Assembly: GCA_028285495.1 (NCBI GenBank)
Contig: JANQPB010000006.1
Location: 124,001-188,000, forward strand
DNA length: 64,000 nt
Direction of reading: 5' to 3'
Source: Acidimicrobiales bacterium
GTDB taxonomy: Bacteria; Actinomycetota; Acidimicrobiia; Acidimicrobiales; SZUA-35
Shown: positions 45,340 to 54,631 of the stretch, in pieces
How the letters are laid out: the number at the start of each line of letters is the position of its first letter
Numbering within the stretch: the stretch's first letter is position 1
The notes under the pieces: generated by a model
What the model saw: only the letters and a program-made list of their open reading frames with translations
Database searches by the model: none
Told to the model about the DNA's origin: nothing
Translations under genes and position numbers: made by a program

Positions 45340-45903
45340 GTGAGCAATCCGATACCAGTCAAGATCGTCGTCGCCGGCGGGTTCGCCGTCGGCAAGACCA
45401 CCTTCGTCGGGTCGATCTCCGACATCGACCCCCTCACCACCGAGGCCAACATGACCGCGGTCAGCGAGGGCGTCGACGACCTCGGCGACGCGGCGACGAC
45501 CAAGCGGGGCACCACGGTCGCCATGGACTTCGGCCGGGTCGCGCTGAGCGACGACCTCGTGCTGTACGTGTTCGGTACGCCGGGACAGGACCGCTTCCAC
45601 TTCATGTGGGACGAGCTGGTCCGCGGCGCCATCGGCGCCGTCGTGCTGGTCGACACCGACCGGCTCGACGCCTGCTTCCCGGCCGTCGACTACATGGAGC
45701 AGACCGGCGTTCCCTTCGTCGTCGCCATCAACGCCTTCGACGGCGTGCTGCACCACCACCCGGACGACGTCCGGGAGGCGCTCGACGTCCCGTCGCACGT
45801 ACCGGTCGTCGTCACCGATGCCCGCCACAAGGCGGCGGTCCGGGACTCGATCGTCGCCCTGGTCCGCCACGCCATGGCGATGGCGACGGCCCGGACCGGC
45901 TGA
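45340..45903 (+). CDS. Small GTPase (CvnD homolog)
   Basis: KIVVAGGFAVGKTTFVGSISDIDPLTTEANMT...FGTPGQDRFHFMWDEL...VAINAFDG. Confidence 0.95.
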   Translation: MSNPIPVKIVVAGGFAVGKTTFVGSISDIDPLTTEANMTAVSEGVDDLGDAATTKRGTTVAMDFGRVALSDDLVLYVFGTPGQDRFHFMWDELVRGAIGAVVLVDTDRLDACFPAVDYMEQTGVPFVVAINAFDGVLHHHPDDVREALDVPSHVPVVVTDARHKAAVRDSIVALVRHAMAMATARTG

Positions 45904-46018
45904 TCGCGGCACCGCGGCCGCCCACCGACGGTGGGCCGGCAGCCGGCGAGCGACCGGTCGACGGCACCGCCGGGCTCCAACGGGCCCGGCGGCGCAGCGG
46001 TCCGCTACGGTCGGCCGG

Positions 46019-46762
46019 ATGGACGACCAGGGCATGACGGCGACCGACGACGTCGAGCCGGCGACGGCGGCGACGCCGACCGGGATCGACCTGCTCGACG
46101 GCCTGGCCACCACCCGGGCGATCCGCCGCTACCGAAGCGAGCCGATCCCCGATGACGACCTGGCAACGATCCTGTTCAGCGCCACCCGGGCCCCGACCGG
46201 TTCCAACCGTCAGGGCTTCCGCTTCCTCGTGCTGCGGGACGGGCATCGGGCGGTCGAGGCAAAGGCACTGCTCGGGGAGACGTTCCGTCGCGGCTGGAAC
46301 GAGAAGCGGTCCACCGACGGGTACACCGAGGGCAGCGGCGCCGACGACGACTCGCCGAAGGCCAGGATGGCGAGGGCCATGCAGCACTTCGTCGACCACT
46401 TCGAGTCGACCCCGGTGGTGATCCTGGCCTGCGTCAGGGCCCGGCACGACGGCATCCTCGATGGGGCGTCGGTCTACCCGGCGTGCCAGAACATCCTGCT
46501 CGCGGCCAGGGCGCTCGGCTACGGCGGCGTGCTGACCGGTTGGCATCGACTGGTCGAGGACGAGCTGCGGGCGCTGCTCGCCATCCCGGACGAGTTCCGG
46601 CTGGCGGCCACGATCCCGCTCGGTCGGCCCGAGGGGCGGCACGGTCCGGTGCGTCGCCGGCCGATGGGTGAGCTGGTGTTCGACGACGTGTGGGACGGTG
46701 AGGCGGCCTGGGCCGTCGACCCGCCCGGCACCCGCTTCACCCAGGCCGGACCACCACGCTGA
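46019..46762 (+). CDS. Nitroreductase-family protein
   Basis: LLDGLATTRAIRRYRSEPIPDDDLATILFSATRAPTGSNRQGFRFLVL. Confidence 0.9.
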   Translation: MDDQGMTATDDVEPATAATPTGIDLLDGLATTRAIRRYRSEPIPDDDLATILFSATRAPTGSNRQGFRFLVLRDGHRAVEAKALLGETFRRGWNEKRSTDGYTEGSGADDDSPKARMARAMQHFVDHFESTPVVILACVRARHDGILDGASVYPACQNILLAARALGYGGVLTGWHRLVEDELRALLAIPDEFRLAATIPLGRPEGRHGPVRRRPMGELVFDDVWDGEAAWAVDPPGTRFTQAGPPR

Positions 46763-46776
46763 GCGATCTCGCCGTT

Positions 46777-47472
46777 TCAGCCCATCGGGTCGGCGCCGAT
46801 GAACTGCAGGGCTCGCTCGAGGAACGGAAACGCCTTCGGCAGCCCGAAGTGGTCGACCCGGGGCAGGGTCAGCAGCTCGCCGTTGGGCAGCGCCTCGGCC
46901 AGCGGCTCGCCCGGTCCGGCGAAGTCCTGGTCGCCGAGGACCACCAGGACCGGGTTGGTCACGGCGGCCAGCACCTCCGGCGTGAGCGTCGGCCTCGCCC
47001 GCTGGATGAACGCGGCAAGCGCCTTCGGATCGTTGCCGTCCGACTCGGCCAGGCTCTTGAAGTGCTGGTTGACCAGGTGGTCCGGATCGCCCCGGCCCTC
47101 CAGTGCGTCGAGGATGGGGTTGCCGTCGCGCTCGGCGAACAGCCCACCGCCGACCCCGCCGACCACGATCCGCTCGAACCGGTCGGGGTCCTCGACCGCG
47201 AGCGCCAGGACGATGGCCGCACCGGCCGAGTAACCGATGGCGTCGACCGGCCCGTCGTCCGGCAGCTCGGCGGCCACCAGCTCCTCGACGGCGCCGTAGG
47301 CCTCGACGTCGTGTGGCTTCGGAGCGTCGCCGTGGCCGAGCAGATCGGGGGCGATGACCGGCCGGCCGGCATCGGTCAACAGGTCGATCCAACCGGGCTC
47401 CCGCCAGGTCCGTTCGGCCGACGTGGTGAAGCCGTGGACGAGCAGGACGGGCCGCGAGGTGTCGCCAGACAT
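46777..47472 (-). CDS. Alpha/beta hydrolase
   Basis: VLLVHGFTTSAERTW; nucleophile elbow GYSAGA; LPRVDHFGLP. Confidence 0.9.
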   Translation of the reverse strand: MSGDTSRPVLLVHGFTTSAERTWREPGWIDLLTDAGRPVIAPDLLGHGDAPKPHDVEAYGAVEELVAAELPDDGPVDAIGYSAGAAIVLALAVEDPDRFERIVVGGVGGGLFAERDGNPILDALEGRGDPDHLVNQHFKSLAESDGNDPKALAAFIQRARPTLTPEVLAAVTNPVLVVLGDQDFAGPGEPLAEALPNGELLTLPRVDHFGLPKAFPFLERALQFIGADPMG

Positions 47473-47578
47473 GGCCGCCAACGTATCGCCCGGTGCCGAC
47501 CCGGTGCCAGGGCGGCCGACCCGGCGTGCCGTCGGCGTCGGGTGACGGGCGAGTCGGCCCGACCCGGCTCGGCAGGGC

Positions 47579-47815
47579 CTAGGCGACCGCTCGCTCGTCG
47601 TCGAGGTCGATCGGAGCCGGCTCGACCGCGCTGCGGCGGATGGCGCAGATGTCGGCCGTTCGATAGCTGGCGAGGCGAACGCTCCACGAGTCGATGACCT
47701 GGCGGTCGCCGCAGAACGAGAAGAACGTGGTGAGGGGGCCTTCCTGCTGGTAGGCATCGGCCCCGTCGACGAAGTCGGTGGTCTGGTCGGTCAGGGTCAC
47801 GGCGAACAGGGCCAT
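47579..47815 (-). CDS. Hypothetical protein, 78 aa
   Basis: MALFAVTLTDQTTDFVDGADAYQQEGPLTTFFSFCGDRQVIDSWSVRLASYRTADICAIRR. Confidence 0.65.
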   Translation of the reverse strand: MALFAVTLTDQTTDFVDGADAYQQEGPLTTFFSFCGDRQVIDSWSVRLASYRTADICAIRRSAVEPAPIDLDDERAVA

Positions 47816-47926
47816 GGCGTCGCTCCTCTCCAGGCGATCGCGGGGTGGGTGCCGGGGGTGGTTGGTCCGGTGTGCTGTCTGCTCTCAACGTACGACGAAG
47901 CAGTTGTGCGGTTCCAGAGGGGTAAC

Positions 47927-47954
47927 CCTGTGGATTTCGACAGTTGTCCACAGG
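47927..47954. promoter_or_regulatory. Paired DnaA-box-like sites in divergent intergenic region
   Basis: TTGTCCACA (47944-47952) and inverted AAATCCACA (47929-47937) within CCTGTGGA...TCCACAGG. Confidence 0.5.
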
Positions 47955-48007
47955 CTTGTCGCCGGTCCGGACCGACCTCGGGCCGACGTCGCCGGTAGCC
48001 TGGATCG

Positions 48008-48304
48008 GTGACCGACGGCGCACCGGAGACGGGCGGGGAGGCGCCGATCCGGGCGACGAGACCGGGGTGGCGGGACACCCCACACCCGAGCCGCCTCGAC
48101 CGGACGAGACCGGATCACGACCGGGTCCTGGATGCCCACCGCGCCGCGGTCGAGCGGGGCGATGCCGGCTACCTCGACCCGTCGAGCGGGCTGTTCGTCA
48201 TGACCGCCGTCCACTTGCGCCGACGGGGCTGGTGCTGTGATCGTGGTTGTCGACACTGCCCCTACATCGGGGCCCAGACAGCGACCGAGGGACCGTCACG
48301 ATGA
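48008..48304 (+). CDS. DUF5522-type small Cys-rich protein
   Basis: YLDPSSGLFVMTAVHLRRRGWCCDRGCRHCPYI. Confidence 0.8.
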   Translation: MTDGAPETGGEAPIRATRPGWRDTPHPSRLDRTRPDHDRVLDAHRAAVERGDAGYLDPSSGLFVMTAVHLRRRGWCCDRGCRHCPYIGAQTATEGPSR

Positions 48305-49122
48305 GCGACCGCATCCAGATCACCCGCGACGGCGGGGTGGCCGACGTCCGGCTCAACCGGCCCGAGAAGATGAACGCACTCGATCCGGACATGTTCGAGG
48401 CGCTCAACCGGAGCGCCGAGGAGTTGGCCGATGACCCGACGCTGCGCTGCGTGGTGCTGTCCGGCGAGGGCAGATCGTTCTGCGCCGGCCTCGACTTCTC
48501 CAGCTTCCAGGCCATGGGCTCCGGCGACCGGCCGGCCCGGTCCGATGACGAGCGCACCGATCCGATCGCCGACACCGGTGGTCGCATCACCCACCGGGGC
48601 CAGCAGGCCGTCTACGGCTGGACCGAGCTGCCGGTCCCGGTCATCGCCGCGGTCCACGGCCACGCCCTCGGCGGCGGCATCCAGCTCGCCCTCGGCGCCG
48701 ACATCCGCTTCGTCCACCCCGAGGCAAAGCTCTCGGTCCTCGAGATCCGCTGGGGCCTGATCCCGGACATGACGGGCACCCAGGCCCTGGTCAACCTGGT
48801 CGGGCTCGACGTGGCCAAGGAGCTGACGTTCACCGGCCGGATGGTGTCGGGCGCCGAGGCCGTCGAGCTCGGGCTCTGCACCCACCTGTCCGACGACCCG
48901 AGGGCCGACGCCCTCGCCCTGGCCACCGAGATCGCCGCCAAGTCGCCCCATGCGGTCCGGGCGGCCAAGCGACTGTTCAACGCCGCGCCGAAGCAGTCGA
49001 CCGCCGAGGGCTTCGCCAGCGAGCGCCGGGAGATCGGCGCCCTGATCGGCTCACCGAATCAGGTCGAGCAGGTCACGGCGTTCTTCGAGAAACGCGAGCC
49101 GAGCTTCATCGACCCGGCGTAG
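48301..49122 (+). CDS. Enoyl-CoA hydratase/isomerase family
   Basis: ADVRLNRPEKMNALDPDMFEAL...GRSFCAGLDFS...AVHGHALGGGIQLALGADIRF. Confidence 0.93.
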   Translation: MSDRIQITRDGGVADVRLNRPEKMNALDPDMFEALNRSAEELADDPTLRCVVLSGEGRSFCAGLDFSSFQAMGSGDRPARSDDERTDPIADTGGRITHRGQQAVYGWTELPVPVIAAVHGHALGGGIQLALGADIRFVHPEAKLSVLEIRWGLIPDMTGTQALVNLVGLDVAKELTFTGRMVSGAEAVELGLCTHLSDDPRADALALATEIAAKSPHAVRAAKRLFNAAPKQSTAEGFASERREIGALIGSPNQVEQVTAFFEKREPSFIDPA

Positions 49123-49864
49123 CGCCCCGCTCGGCCAGCACCTCGGCCAGCAGCTCGATCTCGTCGCTGATGATGGCGTCGGCCCCGGCGTCGAGCAGCC
49201 GCACCATCTCGGCCCGGTCGTTGACCGTCCAGTAGTGGACCTGGAGGCCCATCGCCTGCAGCCGGCGGATGAGCCACGCCGACGACAACGACACGGGCCC
49301 GAGCCGGGGCGGGATCTGGACACAGCCGTAGGGCGCCCGCAGCTCCCGCCCGGTCACCGCCGCCAGCAGCACCCGCCCGACCCCCGTCGGGCCCGGTGAC
49401 GTGCAGAGCCCGGGGCCGAGGGCCTCCCGGACCCGGGCCACCCGACGCTCGGAGAAGGCGCCGATGCACACCCGACCGACCGCATCGTGCGACCGCAGCA
49501 CCTCGACGAGGGGCTCGACGGCGTCGTCGGCCTTCGGGTCGATGTTGAAGCGGGCGTCCGGGAAGGCGTCGAGCAGATCGACGAGGCGTGGGATGTGGTG
49601 CCCGTCGCCGAGGTCGATCTCGCACAGCTCGGCCCAGGTCAGATCGGCGATCCGGCCGCGTCGCTCGGCGACCCGGCCGAGGTCGCCGTCGTGGAACGCC
49701 ACCAGCTCACCGTCTGCGGTTCGGTGGACGTCGGTCTCGAGGTGGGCGTAGCCGAGCTCCGCGGCCCGGGCGAACGCAGCGATGGTGTTCTCGGGGGCGG
49801 CTCCCCGGCCTCCCCGGTGGGCCAGGCCGAACGGGGTCTCCACGTCGAGAAACGACCAACCCAT
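49106..49864 (-). CDS. Glycerophosphodiester phosphodiesterase
   Basis: LAHRGGRGAAPENTIAAFARAAELGYAHLETDVHRTADGELVAFHDGDLGR. Confidence 0.93.
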   Translation of the reverse strand: MGWSFLDVETPFGLAHRGGRGAAPENTIAAFARAAELGYAHLETDVHRTADGELVAFHDGDLGRVAERRGRIADLTWAELCEIDLGDGHHIPRLVDLLDAFPDARFNIDPKADDAVEPLVEVLRSHDAVGRVCIGAFSERRVARVREALGPGLCTSPGPTGVGRVLLAAVTGRELRAPYGCVQIPPRLGPVSLSSAWLIRRLQAMGLQVHYWTVNDRAEMVRLLDAGADAIISDEIELLAEVLAERGATPGR

Positions 49865-50033
49865 CGGCCAGACCGTAGCAGGGGGCTGCCGACCCGGGCC
49901 GCGGCGGCGCAAGGGTGGAGCCGTCGCCCCGGTCTGGGTAGCGTCGAAGGACCAGCCACCACCACGAGCTGGCGACCCGTGAGGAGAGCCCGGTGAGGAA
50001 TCCCCGTGACGACAATCCCGTGAGTCGAGCGAC

Positions 50034-50810
50034 GTGAGCGGGACGGTCCGGTTGGAGCGGCGGGGCCACGTCGGCACCGTGCTGTTCGACCACCAGGCCA
50101 GGCGCAACGCCATCACGGTCGACATGTGGGAGGCGGTTCCCGAGGTCTGCGCCCGGCTCGACGCCGACGACGACGTCCACGTCGTCGTGCTCAGGGGAGC
50201 CGGCACGACGGCGTTCGTCGCCGGGGCCGACATCTCACAATTCGAGCAGCGGCGGCCAGGAGGCGACGGCTACGACACGATCACGGCCAGGGCCCTCGAG
50301 GCCATCGAGCACCTCGCGAAGCCGGTGGTGGCGATGATCCACGGCTACTGCATCGGTGGTGGCCTGGCCATCGCCGCTGCGGCCGACATCCGGTACGCGG
50401 CCGACGACGCCTTCTTCGGCCTGCCCCCGGCCCGGCTCGGCATCGGCTACAGCCCGGCCGGGATCGGCAAGCTCGTCGATCTCCTCGGCCCGTCGGTCAC
50501 CAAGGAGATCATCTACACCGCCGAGTGGTACGACGCAGCCACGGCGCTCCGGTGGGGACTCGTCAACAAGGTCCTGCCGGCCGACGAGCTGGAGGACTTC
50601 GTCAACGACCAGGCGGCGATCATGGCCACTCGGGCCCCGCTCAGCCAGCGGGCGGCCAAGCTGGCGGTGGCCGACCACCTGCGCCGGCCCGAGCACCGCC
50701 GGCCGGACGAGGTGGCGGCGGCGGTCGCCGCCTGCGCCCGCTCGGACGACTACGCCGAGGGCGTCCGTGCCTTCATGGAGAAGCGACCCCCGGTGTTCCG
50801 GGGCCGCTAG
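50034..50810 (+). CDS. Enoyl-CoA hydratase/isomerase family
   Basis: GTVLFDHQARRNAITVDMWEAV...TAFVAGADISQFE...MIHGYCIGGGLAIAAAADIRYA. Confidence 0.93.
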   Translation: MSGTVRLERRGHVGTVLFDHQARRNAITVDMWEAVPEVCARLDADDDVHVVVLRGAGTTAFVAGADISQFEQRRPGGDGYDTITARALEAIEHLAKPVVAMIHGYCIGGGLAIAAAADIRYAADDAFFGLPPARLGIGYSPAGIGKLVDLLGPSVTKEIIYTAEWYDAATALRWGLVNKVLPADELEDFVNDQAAIMATRAPLSQRAAKLAVADHLRRPEHRRPDEVAAAVAACARSDDYAEGVRAFMEKRPPVFRGR

Positions 50811-50830
50811 CCGGTGGTGGGGCGCCAGCG

Positions 50831-51610
50831 ATGAGCGACCGGGCCGACCGTCTCGACCGCCTCCTGCGGGACCCGCAGGCGACCCTCGATCGGGTCCTGG
50901 CCGTGGTGGCGTCGGTCGACGAGGACGAGCCGCCGACCGAGGAATCGGTCGTCGCCGCCATCGACGAGCTGGCCGCTGGCTGCCCGACCGGCGACGGGGC
51001 GCCCGGCGTCCTCGCCCACCTCTTCGAGCACCTCGGCTTCGTGGCCAACCGCAACGACTACTACGACCCGTCGAACTCCCTGATCCACCGGGTCGTCGAG
51101 CGACGTCGCGGCATCCCGCTCAGCCTGGCTGCGGTGGCGGCCGAGGTCGCCCGCCGCCACGGCATCAAGCTGCAGCCGGTCGGCATGCCCGGTCACGTCC
51201 TCCTCGGTGACGGTGGCGCCGACTGGTGGTACGACCCGTTCGCCGGCGGCGCCCCCGTCGACCTCGACGGGTGCAGGCGGATCCTGGCCGGGCTCGACCC
51301 GACGGCGACGCTCGACCCGACGATGCTGGCCCCGATGAGCAACGCCGCGGTGGCCGTGAGGACCCTCAACAACCTGCGCGTTGCCTACGCCAGCCGGGGC
51401 ATGGCCAACCGGCTGGTTCCGGTGATGGAGCTGCGGGCCAGCCTGCCGAGCGGGACCCTGGCCGACCGCCACGAGCTGGCCCGCCTGCTGGCCGGGCTCG
51501 GCCGGGTCGAGCAGGCGGCGTCCGCCTTCGACCAGCTGGCCGAGCTCGACCCGGACCAGCAGGCGGCCCACCGGGCCAGGGCCCGAGCGCTCCGCGCCCG
51601 CCTCAACTGA
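50831..51610 (+). CDS. SirB1-type transglutaminase-like / TPR protein
   Basis: HLFEHLGFVANRNDYYDPSNSLIHRVVERRRGIPLSLAAVAAEVARRHGIKLQPVGMPGHVLL. Confidence 0.88.
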   Translation: MSDRADRLDRLLRDPQATLDRVLAVVASVDEDEPPTEESVVAAIDELAAGCPTGDGAPGVLAHLFEHLGFVANRNDYYDPSNSLIHRVVERRRGIPLSLAAVAAEVARRHGIKLQPVGMPGHVLLGDGGADWWYDPFAGGAPVDLDGCRRILAGLDPTATLDPTMLAPMSNAAVAVRTLNNLRVAYASRGMANRLVPVMELRASLPSGTLADRHELARLLAGLGRVEQAASAFDQLAELDPDQQAAHRARARALRARLN

Positions 51611-51722
51611 CCCGGATCGCCGGACCCGCCCGGCCCGACCGGCGGTCGATGCGGGTGGCGACACTACCCTGACCGGTGCCGGGCCAGCCCGGCGCCGAGC
51701 GAGCCGACAGGACGGAGCAACG

Positions 51723-52322
51723 GTGATCGACCGCGAGATCAAGCGCAGCCTGGGTCAGATGATCAAGGGGGTGCAGGTGGTGGCGGCCCACCACGACGGC
51801 CAGACCCGGGCCTACACGTCCCACTGGGTCTCCCAGATCTCGTTCGACGAACCGATCGTGATGGCCTCGGTCAGCCCGAAGCACGACACCTACCCGCTGA
51901 TGGTGGCCTCGGGCCGGTTCACCGTGTCGCTGCTGGCCGCCGACCAGATCCGGGAGGGCCAGTACTTCTCCTACCCGGGCCGCAAGTTCAAGTACGTCGC
52001 CCCCGAGTTCGTCGAGCTCGACGAGCAGAACCGGCCGATCGTGCCGAACTCGATCGCCTGGTTGTTCTGCGAGACCTTCGACCGCATCGAGCGCTTCGAC
52101 CACGACCTGTTCCTGGCCACGGTGACCGAGGTCCGTGAGGGCCGGCTCGGCGAACCGCCTCTGCTGTACTCGGCCAGGCACGGCTGGCGGGTCACCGGCG
52201 ACAACGCCAGGGAGAAGGGGAAGTCGGTTCGCGACGAGCTCCTGGCCCGGGTGGCCGAAGCGGAGGAGGCGGGCGACGTGCCGGTCGAATCGGCCGTCGA
52301 GGTCGCCGGCGCCGACGAGTGA
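51723..52322 (+). CDS. Flavin reductase-like protein
   Basis: SLGQMIKGVQVVAAHHDGQTRAYTSHWVSQISFDEPIVMASVSPKHDTYPLM. Confidence 0.85.
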   Translation: MIDREIKRSLGQMIKGVQVVAAHHDGQTRAYTSHWVSQISFDEPIVMASVSPKHDTYPLMVASGRFTVSLLAADQIREGQYFSYPGRKFKYVAPEFVELDEQNRPIVPNSIAWLFCETFDRIERFDHDLFLATVTEVREGRLGEPPLLYSARHGWRVTGDNAREKGKSVRDELLARVAEAEEAGDVPVESAVEVAGADE

Positions 52323-52349
52323 GCCGATCGGCCGGAAGCCGATCGTCGA

Positions 52350-52937
52350 TCAGGCCCCGTCGATGGCCCGCAGGTGGGCCACCTCGTTGAGGCTCACCAC
52401 CGACCGCTCACCGGACGAGGCGGCCATGAAGCGGTGGATCGAGGTGTAGATCGGCTCGAAGAACATCTCCGGCGCGAGGCCGAGCACCCTGCAGGCCCAC
52501 ATGTTGATCACCCCGCCGTGGCAGACGACGGCGATGCGGTGACCCCGGTGATCGGCGATCAACGCCTCCAGGCTGTCGACCACGGTCGAGGCGAACGCCG
52601 ATCGGTCCTCGGCCAGCTCGCCCTGCAGGTAGCGACGCCACCGCTCCTTGTCGGCCTTCAGGTCCTCCATCGGGATGTAGTGGTCGGCGTCGGCGTCGAA
52701 CTCCTGCACGCCGTCGACGACGCCAGCGGTGAGGCCGAGGCGGGACTCGAGCGGAGCCGAGGTCTGGCGGGCCCGAGCCATCGGGCTGGTGTAGACCGCG
52801 TCGAAGGTCTCGGCGGCCAGCCACTCGGCCATCAGGTCGGCCTGCCGGTGACCGAGATCGGTCAGATCGGGATCGGCCGGTCGTCCGGCGTCTTCGATGC
52901 GTTCGGGGCGGGCGTGGCGAATCAGGACGAGCTCCAT
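52350..52937 (-). CDS. Histidine phosphatase family
   Basis: MELVLIRHARPERI...DLTDLGHRQADLMAEWLAAETFDAVYTSPMARARQTS...IAVVCHGGVINM. Confidence 0.92.
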   Translation of the reverse strand: MELVLIRHARPERIEDAGRPADPDLTDLGHRQADLMAEWLAAETFDAVYTSPMARARQTSAPLESRLGLTAGVVDGVQEFDADADHYIPMEDLKADKERWRRYLQGELAEDRSAFASTVVDSLEALIADHRGHRIAVVCHGGVINMWACRVLGLAPEMFFEPIYTSIHRFMAASSGERSVVSLNEVAHLRAIDGA

Positions 52938-53133
52938 CGACCGCCGACCCTACCGTCTCGGGCCGGCCCGACCGGAATCGTCGCAACCGTCCTGGCCTGG
53001 GGTTTCTCGCCCGCAGCCGGCGACCCGCCCTTGACCGTGCCGGGCGGCGGCCGATGGGAGGGGCGGAGGTGTCACGATGTTCCTGCCGATCACGCCGACG
53101 AACGGCCGTCCGCGGACCCGCCCGCTGGCTAGC

Positions 53134-54579
53134 ATGAGGTCCGTGAAGCGTCGTACGAAGATCATCGCCACCATCGGCCCGTCGTGTGCCGACGAGTCCA
53201 CCATGAAGGCCATGGTCGAGGCCGGCATGGACGTCGCCCGCCTCAACCTGTCCCACGGCGTGCTCGAGGAGCACATCGAGCGTCTCGGCCATCTGCGCCG
53301 CATCGCCGATGCGGTCGGCCGTCCCGTCGGCGTGATGGCCGATCTGCCCGGTCCGAAGGTCCGCCTCGGGAGCTTCCAGGAGCCGATCAACCTCCACATC
53401 AACGACGAGATCCTGCTGCAGCCCGGCGACACGGCCGCCGAGTTCAGCCAGGCCGGACGGTTCATCGTCGGCTACGAGTCGCTGCTGACCGACATCTACA
53501 AGGGTGACCGCCTGGCCATCGGTGACGGCTCGATCGTGCTCGAGGTGATCGACCACGCCGGCGATGCGCTCCAGGCCAAGGTCCTGTTCGGCGGGGCCGT
53601 CCAGGGCCGTCCCGGCTTCCACATCCCGTCTGACCGCCTCAAGCTCACCACGCCGACGACCGAGGACCTGCGGCTGCTCGACGCCATGGTCGAGGCCGAC
53701 ATCGACATGGTCGCCCTGTCGTTCGTCCGCTCCGCCCACGACGTCCGCCGCATCGGCCTCGAACCGGCGCCCCGGGGCCCGCTCGTCGTGGCCAAGATCG
53801 AGACCAGGGCTGCGGTCGAGAACCTGGACGGCATCATCGCCGAGGCCGGCGCGGTCATGGTCGCCCGTGGCGATCTCGGCACCGAGTGCAGCATCCAGGA
53901 CCTGCCCCACCTGCAGAAGTCGATCATCGCCCGCTGCATCGCCCTCGGCCGGCCGGCGATCACCGCAACCCAGATGCTCGAGTCGATGATCTCGGCCCCC
54001 CAGCCGACGCGGGCCGAGGCATCCGACGTCGCCAACGCCGTGTTCGACGGCACGAGCGCGGTGATGCTGTCGGCCGAGACCGCCATCGGGCGTGATCCCG
54101 CCCACGTCGTCGCCACGATGGCCAGCATCGCCCACAAGGCCGACCAGGAGTTCGACTACGAGCGTTGGGGCCACCAGATCCGCCGCGACCACCTGTCCGA
54201 GCGCCAGGCCGGCGATCTGGCGGTGACCGACACGATGACGCTGGCCACCTGGCAGGCGTCGCAGCAGATCGAGCCGACGGCCATCTGCTGCATCTCCCGG
54301 TCCGGCTTCACCGTCCGGGCGATCGCCCGGTTCCGACCCGAGGCCCCGATCCTCGGCTTCAGCCCTGAAGACCGCACCGTCCGTCAGCTGACGATGAGCT
54401 GGGGGGCGATGCCGATCAAGATCGATCGGATCGACGACAACCTGACGACGGTGCACAACGTGCTCGAGCTGGCCAAGGCCCAGGGCCACATCCGGTCGGG
54501 CGACATCGTCGCCGTGCTCGGCGGCAGCACGGGCAGCGTCGCCGCCACCGACACGTTGCGCATGGTTCGGTGCCCGTGA
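53134..54579 (+). CDS. pyk: Pyruvate kinase
   Basis: KRRTKIIATIGPSCADESTMKAMVEAGMDVARLNLSHG...MVARGDLGTE...RPAITATQMLESM. Confidence 0.96.
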   Translation: MRSVKRRTKIIATIGPSCADESTMKAMVEAGMDVARLNLSHGVLEEHIERLGHLRRIADAVGRPVGVMADLPGPKVRLGSFQEPINLHINDEILLQPGDTAAEFSQAGRFIVGYESLLTDIYKGDRLAIGDGSIVLEVIDHAGDALQAKVLFGGAVQGRPGFHIPSDRLKLTTPTTEDLRLLDAMVEADIDMVALSFVRSAHDVRRIGLEPAPRGPLVVAKIETRAAVENLDGIIAEAGAVMVARGDLGTECSIQDLPHLQKSIIARCIALGRPAITATQMLESMISAPQPTRAEASDVANAVFDGTSAVMLSAETAIGRDPAHVVATMASIAHKADQEFDYERWGHQIRRDHLSERQAGDLAVTDTMTLATWQASQQIEPTAICCISRSGFTVRAIARFRPEAPILGFSPEDRTVRQLTMSWGAMPIKIDRIDDNLTTVHNVLELAKAQGHIRSGDIVAVLGGSTGSVAATDTLRMVRCP

Positions 54580-54631
54580 CTCAACCCGCTCCGGTCGGCC
54601 GACCCGGTCGGCCCGTTCGCTGAGGTCGGCG

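Noticed and set aside
45340-45903. CvnD GTPase called degenerate because it lacks a canonical NKxD motif
   Set aside because: VAINAFDG-type G4 variants are usual in this GTPase group, so this is not evidence of inactivation.
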